Shown: positions 1-4,904 of the stretch, piece by piece
Layout: every line of letters begins with the position of its first letter
How positions within the stretch are numbered: position 1 is the stretch's first letter
Origin: an uncultured Collinsella sp.
GTDB taxonomy: Bacteria; Actinomycetota; Coriobacteriia; Coriobacteriales; Coriobacteriaceae
Assembly: GCA_902494855.1 (NCBI GenBank)
Contig: CABUVC010000081.1
Span: 1-7,317 of the forward strand
Direction: 5' to 3'
Length of the DNA: 7,317 nt
Notes under the pieces: generated by a model
The model's database searches: none
What the model was told of the DNA's origin: nothing
Seen by the model: the letters and a program-made list of their open reading frames with translations, nothing else
Program-made: the position numbers and the translations under genes

Positions 1-25
1 GCGCGAGGACGTTTTCAAAACCAAG

Positions 26-40
26 CCCGGCCCCGGCCGG
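26..40 (-). terminator. Possible terminator hairpin after the ATPase gene
   Basis: On the minus strand, 15 to 29 bases after the ATPase stop codon, a GC-only inverted repeat (CCGGC / GCCGG, loop of about 4) is followed by GCTTGGTTTTG. The stem is stable but the T-tract is interrupted, so this is a weak candidate for an intrinsic terminator. A separate short palindrome, GTTTTCAAAAC, lies at 12-22. The next gene leftwards is outside the window, so readthrough cannot be judged. Confidence 0.35.
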
Positions 41-54
41 AGGGACCACGAGCG

Positions 55-2007
55 CTACAGGTTCTTGACACCCATCGCGCGCATGGCGTTCAGGATGGCG
101 ATGATCGCCACGCCCACGTCGCCAAAGACGGCAAGCCACATATTGGCGATGCCCAGCGCTGCCAGCACAAGGATCAGCAGCTTAATGCCCAGCGCAAAGA
201 TGATGTTCTGCCAAACAATTGACATGGTCTTGCGCGCCACACGGATGGCATGGGCGATGTTGGACGGCTTGTCATCCATGAGCACGACGTCGGCGGCCTC
301 AATCGCGGCGTCGGAACCCATAGCGCCCATGGCAATACCAACGTCTGCGCGGGTGAGCACGGGCGCATCGTTGATGCCGTCGCCGACAAAGGCGAGCTTG
401 CCCTTGCCACTTTCGGCCGCGAGCAGCGCTTCAACACGCTCGACCTTGTCGCCCGGCAGCAGCTGCGCGTGGAACTCGTCGAGGCCGAGCTGCTTGGCCA
501 CAGGCGCTGCAACCTCCTCGCGGTCGCCCGTGAGCATGACGGTGCGCTTGACGCCGGCGGCGTGCAGGTCGCGAATCGTTTGCTCCGCATCGACCTTGAT
601 GGTGTCGGCAATTACGATGTGGCCGGCATAGGTGCCGTCGACGAGCACGTGGAGGATCGTACCGACGACCTCGCAATTGGGAGCGTCGATACCGGCCGCA
701 GCAAGCATCTTGGCGTTGCCGACGACGACATGTTTGCTGTCGATAGTCGCCGTCACGCCATGGCCCGCGTTGTTGGCGGAGTCGCTTACGCGCTTGGGAT
801 CGAGCTCGCCCTGGAAGGCGGTGCGCACCGACTGCGCGATGGGATGGTCGGAGAACGACTCGGCGAGGGCTGCGACCTCGAGTAGCGACTGCTCGGTATA
901 GCCTGCCTCGGGGTGCACCGCGACGACCGAGAACGTGCCGTTGGTGAGGGTGCCCGTCTTGTCAAAGACGACGGTGTCCACATCGGCGAGCGTCTCGAGG
1001 TAGTTGGAACCCTTGATGAGAACGCCCAGCTTGGACGCGCCGCCGATGCCGCCAAAGAAACTGAGCGGCACGCTGATCACGAGCGCACACGGGCAGCTGA
1101 CGACCAGGAAGGTCAGGCCGCGCAGGATCCAGTCGGACCAGGCACCGGTGACCAAACCGCCGCCGAGCGCGAGTACCGCGGCCGCGCCGGTGACGGCGGG
1201 CGTGTAGACGCGGGCGAAGCGCGTGATGAAGTTCTCGGTGCGCGCCTTCTTTTCGCTGGCATTCTCCACGAGTTCCAGGACGCGCGCGACGGTGGACTCG
1301 CCAAAGGGCTTGGTGGTGCGCACGTGGATGAGGCCCGTCATGTTGATGCAACCGCTGATGATATCGTCTCCGGTTTTGGCCGGACGGGGGACTGACTCGC
1401 CAGTAAGGGCGGCGGTATCGAGCTGTGTCTCGCCTTCGACGATGATGCCGTCGATGGGCACGCGCTCGCCAGGCTTGACGACGATGACGGTGCCGACGGC
1501 GATGTCATCGGGGAAGACTTGCTCGAGCGTGCCGTCGGGCTGCTCGACGTTAGCGTAGTCGGGCGCGATGTCCATCATGGCACTGATCGACTTGCGGCTC
1601 TTGCCCACAGCGTATGCCTGGAACAGCTCGCCGACCTGGTAGAACAGCATGACGGCGGCGCCTTCGGCCATGTGCGGGTCGGTATCGGGGAAGAGCACCA
1701 TGGCAAACGCGCCGATGGTCGCGACGGCCATGAGGAAACTCTCGTCGAAGGCCTTGCCGCGGCGGATGTTATTGAATGCCTTTTGCAGTACGTCGTATCC
1801 GGCAATCAAAAACGGCACGAGGAACAGCGCGAAGCTGGCGTAGATGTTGCCAGGCTCCCCAAATGCGATAGTGAGGGCGCCGAGCTCGTCGAGGGCATAA
1901 ACAACGGCAAAAATGCCCAGTGCTACCAGGATGCGGTTGCGCTTGTGCTCAAGGGACTCTTTCTTCTTGCGCTTCTTCTTTTTCTTTTTGGGATCGGCGG
2001 CTGCCAT
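55..2007 (-). CDS. cadA: P1B-type heavy-metal-translocating ATPase (Zn/Cd/Pb exporter)
   Basis: A 650-residue ATP-driven pump expected to export Zn2+, Cd2+ or Pb2+ across the cytoplasmic membrane. Visible P-type motifs are LTGES (201-205, actuator), SCPCAL (304-309, metal-binding CPC in a membrane helix), DKTGTLT (349-355, phosphorylated Asp349), SDHPI (386-390, P1B nucleotide-binding His388), TGD (493-495) and VGDGINDAPV (541-550). Lys609 in NIIFALGIK and Asp630 in AVFGDVG match the last-helix residues of the ZntA/CadA (P1B-2) subgroup rather than the copper type. About eight membrane segments are apparent: four before residue 140, two around 268-318 and two around 594-642. The usual N-terminal HMA domain is absent; instead the protein starts with a lysine-rich stretch (residues 7-16). 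The start is supported by GGGAGG at 2016-2021, eight bases upstream. A sensor-type operator lies 23 bases upstream. The symbol is by subgroup; zntA would be equally fair. Confidence 0.95.
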   Translation of the reverse strand: MAAADPKKKKKKRKKKESLEHKRNRILVALGIFAVVYALDELGALTIAFGEPGNIYASFALFLVPFLIAGYDVLQKAFNNIRRGKAFDESFLMAVATIGAFAMVLFPDTDPHMAEGAAVMLFYQVGELFQAYAVGKSRKSISAMMDIAPDYANVEQPDGTLEQVFPDDIAVGTVIVVKPGERVPIDGIIVEGETQLDTAALTGESVPRPAKTGDDIISGCINMTGLIHVRTTKPFGESTVARVLELVENASEKKARTENFITRFARVYTPAVTGAAAVLALGGGLVTGAWSDWILRGLTFLVVSCPCALVISVPLSFFGGIGGASKLGVLIKGSNYLETLADVDTVVFDKTGTLTNGTFSVVAVHPEAGYTEQSLLEVAALAESFSDHPIAQSVRTAFQGELDPKRVSDSANNAGHGVTATIDSKHVVVGNAKMLAAAGIDAPNCEVVGTILHVLVDGTYAGHIVIADTIKVDAEQTIRDLHAAGVKRTVMLTGDREEVAAPVAKQLGLDEFHAQLLPGDKVERVEALLAAESGKGKLAFVGDGINDAPVLTRADVGIAMGAMGSDAAIEAADVVLMDDKPSNIAHAIRVARKTMSIVWQNIIFALGIKLLILVLAALGIANMWLAVFGDVGVAIIAILNAMRAMGVKNL

Positions 2008-2023
2008 GATTCAAACCTCCCAT

Positions 2024-2052
2024 TTGAGTGTATGAACACTTGCTCATATAAT
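2024..2052 (+). promoter_or_regulatory. Promoter-like module pointing away from the ATPase gene
   Basis: On the plus strand, TTGAGT (2024-2029; 4 of 6 to consensus) and a perfect TATAAT (2047-2052) are separated by 17 bp, and a metal-sensor operator fills the spacer. The layout copies the sensor-gene promoter: the final 23 bases agree at 19 positions. Transcription would start near 2059 and run antisense to the HMA and sensor genes. No comparably good minus-strand hexamers serving the ATPase were found here; the best, TTGCCG (2075-2070), has no matching -10. Either the ATPase is mainly read through from upstream, or its own promoter is weak. Confidence 0.45.
2030..2049. promoter_or_regulatory. 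Third metal-sensor operator, upstream of the ATPase
   Basis: GTATGAACACTTGCTCATAT has TATGA / TCATA arms separated by eight bases and matches the leader operator of the sensor gene at 16 of 20 positions. TGAACA-containing imperfect palindromes of this kind are typical ArsR/SmtB-family targets. Its position, 23 bases before the ATPase start codon and inside a promoter-like spacer, implies that the sensor encoded here controls expression at this point. Binding is inferred from similarity to the other two operators. Confidence 0.75.
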
Positions 2053-2062
2053 TTCGCGAGCA

Positions 2063-2085
2063 AAGGCCGCGGCAAGCGCGGCCTT
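2063..2085. other. GC-rich hairpin between the HMA and ATPase genes
   Basis: A perfect nine-base inverted repeat, AAGGCCGCG (2063-2071) and CGCGGCCTT (2077-2085), with a five-base loop. It starts 21 bases after the HMA stop codon on the minus strand. On that strand only TTTGCT follows, so it is a poor intrinsic terminator, but it could attenuate readthrough into the ATPase gene or protect the 3' end of the upstream transcript. If the plus-strand promoter at 2024-2052 is active, the hairpin would sit at the very 5' end of that transcript. Confidence 0.5.
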
Positions 2086-2106
2086 ACAGGTCAACGTATG
2101 CGCGGG

Positions 2107-2325
2107 TTAGAGAATGATTTCGCAGTCCGGCTCGGCGTCGGCGGTGAACTCAACGACGCGGTCCAGGACCTCGTCGAACTCGGCGTCGTCGGCCTCGAGC
2201 GTCAGCTTCTGGGTCATAAAGTTGACCGAAACGGACTTGACGCCCTCGAGCTTGGCAAGTTCGTCCTGAAGCTCGCGCGCGCAGTTGGCGCAATCGATCT
2301 CGTCGAGCTTAAACTGCTTTTTCAT
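2107..2325 (-). CDS. Stand-alone heavy-metal-associated (HMA) domain protein
   Basis: A 72-residue cytosolic protein consisting of one HMA domain (beta-alpha-beta-beta-alpha-beta, about 70 residues). The metal-binding loop is Asp11-Cys12-Ala-Asn-Cys15. The acidic residue before the CxxC is typical of Zn/Cd/Pb-type HMA domains, where copper chaperones usually have Met-Thr. A further Cys68 lies near the C terminus (EPDCEI) and might help coordinate metal. AAAGGA at 2333-2338, seven bases upstream, supports the start. It lies between the sensor gene (63-base gap) and the ATPase gene (99-base gap), all on the same strand. Because the ATPase lacks an N-terminal HMA domain, this protein probably does that job in trans, delivering or buffering metal; that role is inferred from domain content and position. 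Confidence 0.88.
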   Translation of the reverse strand: MKKQFKLDEIDCANCARELQDELAKLEGVKSVSVNFMTQKLTLEADDAEFDEVLDRVVEFTADAEPDCEIIL

Positions 2326-2388
2326 GGTGGGTTCCTTTCCCTGTGTTAGCGGTCTGGGTGCCGGCCGCGCTGATACCGTGGGTGATTG

Positions 2389-2754
2389 CTATTCGCAGAT
2401 ATGGCTCATGCCCTGGTTAAGCATGGTGTAGACGTGATCGTCGGCGAGCGAGTAGAGAATGTTGCGGCCGTCGCGGCGGAACTTGACCAGGTGCGACTGC
2501 TTAAGCGTGCGCAGCTGGTGCGATACTGCCGACTGCGAGGTTGCGGTCGCCTCGGCGATGTCGGCCACGCAGAGCTCGCGGCCCATGAGGGCATAGAGAA
2601 TCTTGATGCGTGTGGTGTCGCTGAAGACCTTGAACAGGTCGGCCAGGTCGTACAACAGCTCCTCGTCGGGAAGGTCCTCGGGCGAGCAGGTGGTGGGGAC
2701 GATCGGCTCGGTGGCCTCGATGCCAGTCTTTGTTTCATCAGCGTGGCTGCTCAT
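2389..2754 (-). CDS. ArsR/SmtB-family metal-sensing repressor
   Basis: A 121-residue winged-helix repressor. The core runs from about residue 32 to 121, with the recognition helix in ATSQSAVSHQLRTLKQ (71-86) and the wing around 92-103 (FRRDGRNILYSL). Two metal sites are visible. The alpha-5 site has Asp105-x-His107 and His118-x-x-Glu121, the residue types and spacing known from the zinc sensors SmtB and CzrA. An alpha-3N-like site has Cys62-x-x-Asp65 in ELCVADIA, with Cys23 in the N-terminal extension as possible third ligand, as in SmtB and CadC. It should repress in the metal-free state and release DNA on binding Zn, Cd or Pb. AAAGGA (2762-2767), seven bases before ATG, supports the start. 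It is the first gene of the metal-resistance cluster and is autoregulated, judging by operators in its own promoter and leader. Confidence 0.93.
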   Translation of the reverse strand: MSSHADETKTGIEATEPIVPTTCSPEDLPDEELLYDLADLFKVFSDTTRIKILYALMGRELCVADIAEATATSQSAVSHQLRTLKQSHLVKFRRDGRNILYSLADDHVYTMLNQGMSHICE

Positions 2755-2768
2755 TGCAATATCCTTTC

Positions 2769-2788
2769 ATATGAACATGCGCTCATAT
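2769..2788. promoter_or_regulatory. Metal-sensor operator in the sensor-gene leader
   Basis: ATATGAACATGCGCTCATAT: six-base arms ATATGA / TCATAT, eight bases between. It lies downstream of the predicted transcription start and 14 bases before the start codon. Its centre is 35 bp from that of the other operator, a little over three helical turns, which would let two repressor dimers sit on similar faces of the DNA. Confidence 0.8.
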
Positions 2789-2800
2789 AAATTACTTCCG

Positions 2801-2828
2801 ATTATATGAGCGCATGTTCATATGTCAA
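2801..2828 (-). promoter_or_regulatory. Sigma-70 promoter of the sensor-HMA-ATPase cluster
   Basis: On the minus strand, TTGACA (2828-2823) and TATAAT (2806-2801) are both perfect consensus hexamers 16 bp apart. The predicted start of transcription is near 2794, giving a leader of about 40 bases. Such a strong promoter suits a locus that is silenced by a repressor and opened quickly on metal exposure. Confidence 0.85.
2804..2823. promoter_or_regulatory. Metal-sensor operator inside the sensor-gene promoter
   Basis: The exact reverse complement of the leader operator, placed between and partly over the -35 and -10 hexamers. A repressor bound here would directly block RNA polymerase, the usual mode of action of ArsR/SmtB proteins. 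Confidence 0.85.
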
Positions 2829-2904
2829 TACAATTTACGTTAACTTCGATGACTGCTTGCCGCCTCGGCGATTTTCTGCGGGTTGGGAGACATCGACGCA
2901 ATGC

Positions 2905-2932
2905 TCGCCAACATATTTCGAGATGTTCGGCC
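2905..2932 (-). repeat. 28-bp dispersed repeat, copy 1
   Basis: Read on the minus strand it begins GGCCGAACATCTCGAAATAT and ends GTTGGCGA. It matches the copy at 4728-4755 at 22 of 28 positions and the copy at 4566-4593 at 23 of 28. It forms an inverted pair with the copy at 3097-3124, with the GGCC ends facing inwards and 164 bases between them. Confidence 0.8.
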
Positions 2933-3096
2933 AGCATGCTAAGAAAGCCACCTTGAGAAGCATTAGAACTGTTCATATTTGTACTTTATCGTGTTAAATA
3001 CCGCGAGAATCAGTTCTTCCTCTACGGGAGTTCCTGCAGAATCAGTTTTATCTAAAGTTATATTGAGCATTGCTGCAGCCAATCTGGCACATCGGT

Positions 3097-3124
3097 GGCC
3101 GAATAAGTCGAAAAATGTAGGTGG
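3097..3124 (+). repeat. 28-bp dispersed repeat, copy 2
   Basis: It begins GGCCGAATAAGTCGAAAAAT and ends GTAGGTGG, 25 of 28 identical to the copy at 4728-4755. It lies 19 bases beyond the stop codon of the 402-residue gene (which is on the minus strand), so it would be part of that gene's 3' untranslated region. Confidence 0.8.
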
Positions 3125-3143
3125 ACATCCGCAGAAATCGCCT

Positions 3144-4352
3144 TTAGAAGAGCGAATTCTCAATTAGATCAATAATCGTGTCGTCTTCCGTGCGGTTTTC
3201 ATCGATTTTTGCGAACATGTCGCTTTCCCAAGGCCCATTGATTTCCTCAGCAAGGGCCCCGACGTGTTGCATGTCGTCGGGTTCTGGCACATCGTTGATG
3301 CTCGGGTCATCAGCTTGCGGATATTGGCTTGCAATTTCGCGCTTGGTGGCCTCTTCTTCTTTGAGTGTCTCCAGGACGCGGCGACCGTATTCGAAGTAGC
3401 GCCGCAAGACAAATTGACGAAGAGTTTCTTGCAGGATGGCGAAGTTATCCGGGAGTCGACCGGGCCATATCTTCTCGCGAATGCGAATCGCTTCCATGAC
3501 CCGTCTAAAAGCGGACTGCTTGAAAAACGAATGACGACTAACTGTGATAACGGCATATCCCATGTTTCGCAGCGTGTTTCGGCGTTCCTCGTCAATTGAT
3601 TGCTGTTCGGGCTCGTCGTGGTAAAAGCCGTTGTATTCGATATCGGTCATCGAATTTTCGAGCAGCGCGTCGAGGTAGAAAACCGTCCGTCGCGTTAGGG
3701 CGGCGTATCTTTTGGGGACTGGGATCGGATAGTCCGTTTTGATAGCGCGTATGGCTAAGCCACCCATTGACTTGGGCATTGTCAGCATCATGACAAACGC
3801 CGTTTCGAGTGGGGAGCGACAGCCTTCGCGTACATAAGAAAGTGCCTTAAGTGCTTTATTAGATCCACGATACCCCGATGCCTCTGAAAAGAAGGCTCTG
3901 AGCTCTTCAACGCTGGTTAGGGCTGGGCGCTCGCGATATTGAGTTTCGTCGGACGTTCCAAGCGCGTAGGAGCCGCAGATTTCAAAGTAATACTCAACGA
4001 GCTCCGAAAGGTTGAGGTCGGCTGCTGCTTCTAACGCGCACAGCTTGATATCGACGATGTGGACGTTCGGCTCGAGTTCTAGGTAGCTTTCTGCATCAAA
4101 CGTATAGCGCGTGCAGTGGCAGATGCAGCCCTTGCGGTGCCTTTTGGCATTATTGGAAAACGTCAGCACATGGATGCTTTCAGAATCGACATTCTTTCTG
4201 TTGAGCCATGCTCGCGCCGCTTCCAGGTCGGACGTGGTCGGCGCAGACACCTTGATCTTTTCCATGGGTATGGGATCGGTCGCGTAGCTTGCGAGCGAGT
4301 TGACTGTTTGGTATACAGCGCGTGCCGTGGTATGTGACAGAACGATTCCCAT
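3144..4352 (-). CDS. DUF559/Vsr-like putative nuclease-fold protein, unknown function
   Basis: A 402-residue protein with no signal peptide or membrane segment. The second half resembles the DUF559/very-short-patch-repair endonuclease fold: Glu183 in SPLETAF, Asp228 in FYLDAL, then IEYNGFYHD (238-246), an acidic/basic helix DEERRNTLRNMGY (254-266) and a closing strand AVITVSRHSF. Glu239-Tyr-Asn241 stands where PD-(D/E)xK enzymes have ExK, so catalytic activity is uncertain. The first half (LSHTTA at 5-10, Cys76-Ile-Cys-His-Cys80, FEICGSYAL at 123-131) recalls the AbiEi-like region often joined to DUF559; this is recollection of family layout. The tail after about 340 is acidic and probably flexible. 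No Shine-Dalgarno precedes the chosen ATG, and the frame stays open upstream, so the start is uncertain. GC is lower than in its neighbours, and repeat pairs flank it, suggesting acquired or accessory DNA. A defence, DNA-repair or toxin-antitoxin role is possible but unproven. Confidence 0.75.
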   Translation of the reverse strand: MGIVLSHTTARAVYQTVNSLASYATDPIPMEKIKVSAPTTSDLEAARAWLNRKNVDSESIHVLTFSNNAKRHRKGCICHCTRYTFDAESYLELEPNVHIVDIKLCALEAAADLNLSELVEYYFEICGSYALGTSDETQYRERPALTSVEELRAFFSEASGYRGSNKALKALSYVREGCRSPLETAFVMMLTMPKSMGGLAIRAIKTDYPIPVPKRYAALTRRTVFYLDALLENSMTDIEYNGFYHDEPEQQSIDEERRNTLRNMGYAVITVSRHSFFKQSAFRRVMEAIRIREKIWPGRLPDNFAILQETLRQFVLRRYFEYGRRVLETLKEEEATKREIASQYPQADDPSINDVPEPDDMQHVGALAEEINGPWESDMFAKIDENRTEDDTIIDLIENSLF

Positions 4353-4384
4353 ACGCGCATGATGGCATAGCGGACGCCATATAC

Positions 4385-4400
4385 GCCCGAAACTTCGGGC
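4385..4400. other. Short perfect hairpin upstream of the DUF559-like gene
   Basis: GCCCGAA (4385-4391) and TTCGGGC (4394-4400) pair perfectly, with a practical stem of six base pairs and a four-base loop. It ends 32 bases before the chosen start codon on the minus strand and would lie in the leader of the mRNA. It might affect translation of a gene that lacks a visible ribosome binding site, or it may be part of the coding region if the true start is further upstream. Confidence 0.4.
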
Positions 4401-4565
4401 AACGGTATTGGGGCGCGGCTTATCTTCTGCGAACGGTGGGTTTTGAGCTGTCGTATTGAGGGGGGGCAGCTTCGGCTGGGGAGGTTTCTGTCGGCCGCCC
4501 CATTTTGGTGAACTTTAGTTGCGGATTCGTAGCTTCTAAGCGTTTTTGCCGACCGCTCAGATGCC

Positions 4566-4593
4566 TCACCAACATAATTTGAGTTATTCGGCC
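4566..4593 (-). repeat. 28-bp dispersed repeat, copy 3
   Basis: On the minus strand it begins GGCCGAATAACTCAAATTAT and ends GTTGGTGA, 23 of 28 identical to copy 1. It forms an inverted pair with the copy at 4728-4755, GGCC ends inwards, 134 bases apart, mirroring the pair on the other side of the DUF559-like gene. Confidence 0.8.
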
Positions 4594-4727
4594 TTATCCT
4601 ATACGAATGGTGCGATCGCAACGTCCTATTCGAATTGATTCAGGTAGATTTATAGGGCTTGGTTGCGAAATTGGGGCGACTATAGCGCTCGATTGCGGTT
4701 CAAGGGGCCTCGACTAGTGGTTCAGCT

Positions 4728-4755
4728 GGCCGAACAACTCGAAAAAAGTAGGTGG
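4728..4755 (+). repeat. 28-bp dispersed repeat, copy 4
   Basis: It begins GGCCGAACAACTCGAAAAAA and ends GTAGGTGG, 25 of 28 identical to copy 2. It marks the outer right edge of the repeat-bounded segment, 48 bases before the exonuclease terminator hairpin. Confidence 0.8.
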
Positions 4756-4803
4756 GCCAACCTGCCGACTATGTGAAGCATGCGTATTTGCTCGTTTTGA
4801 TTA

Positions 4804-4839
4804 AAACTAGGGTGCAGCCATAAGACTGCGCCCTAGTTT
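4804..4839 (-). terminator. Intrinsic terminator of the exonuclease gene
   Basis: A 14-base stem, AAACTAGGGTGCAG (4804-4817) with CTGCGCCCTAGTTT (4826-4839), has 13 Watson-Crick pairs plus one mismatch that becomes G-U on one strand, and an eight-base loop. Read on the minus strand it ends in AGTTTTAATC, giving a short U-tract. It lies 65 bases after the exonuclease stop codon. Confidence 0.75.
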
Positions 4840-4904
4840 ACTACGTGCCGGTGCGTCCAGACGGATTGCACTGTGCCTGGCAGGCGCTCCCGCAGATGGA
4901 TCGG

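Larger units (their letters stand above)
2768..2824. repeat. 23-bp perfect inverted repeat formed by two operators
   Basis: Bases 2768-2790 are the exact reverse complement of 2802-2824, with an 11-base spacer. Each arm contains one 20-bp operator. Only the arm next to the gene would lie in the transcript, which should start near 2794, so a full RNA hairpin is not expected; the symmetry acts at DNA level. Confidence 0.95.
2829..3143. other. Low-GC intergenic region without a supported gene
   Basis: This 315-base stretch separates the sensor promoter from the end of the DUF559-like gene. It contains two copies of the 28-bp dispersed repeat in inverted orientation, and AT-rich sequence between them (32% GC by hand count at 2941-3000). 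Short open frames cross the repeats on both strands but have no convincing start region. No clear terminator for the 402-residue gene was found here. Confidence 0.7.
4353..4904. other. Intergenic region with repeats, hairpins and a terminator
   Basis: This 552-base stretch has no supported gene. Besides the features listed separately it contains a CAGC-TTCG-GCTG mini-hairpin (4467-4478, a stable UUCG tetraloop if transcribed), a run of seven G (4460-4466) and an isolated TGCGATCGCA palindrome (4611-4620). A promoter for the 402-residue gene must lie here or further up, but no convincing minus-strand -35/-10 pair was found. Confidence 0.6.

Noticed and set aside
1519..2349. A 276-residue plus-strand open frame opposite the ATPase and HMA genes
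   Set aside because: It is a reverse-strand shadow of two clearly recognised genes and its sequence has no domain character of its own.
2806..2997. A 63-residue plus-strand open frame starting inside the sensor promoter
   Set aside because: Its start lies between the promoter hexamers of the sensor gene, and its only notable peptide comes from repeat copy 1.
2963..3163. A 66-residue minus-strand open frame overlapping the end of the DUF559-like gene
   Set aside because: Its best-looking part is the dispersed repeat, it overlaps the coding end of the 402-residue gene, and it shows no ribosome binding site or recognisable domain.
4611..4620. TGCGATCGCA, resembling the cyanobacterial HIP1 palindrome
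   Set aside because: I noticed it only as an isolated site with no accompanying array, so it is likely chance.
4163..4621. A 152-residue minus-strand open frame overlapping the start of the DUF559-like gene in another frame
   Set aside because: Composition is shadow-like (rich in Arg, Ser, Pro), it runs through repeat copy 3, and it has no domain. A frameshifted upstream extension of the 402-residue gene was considered, but no matching motif was seen.
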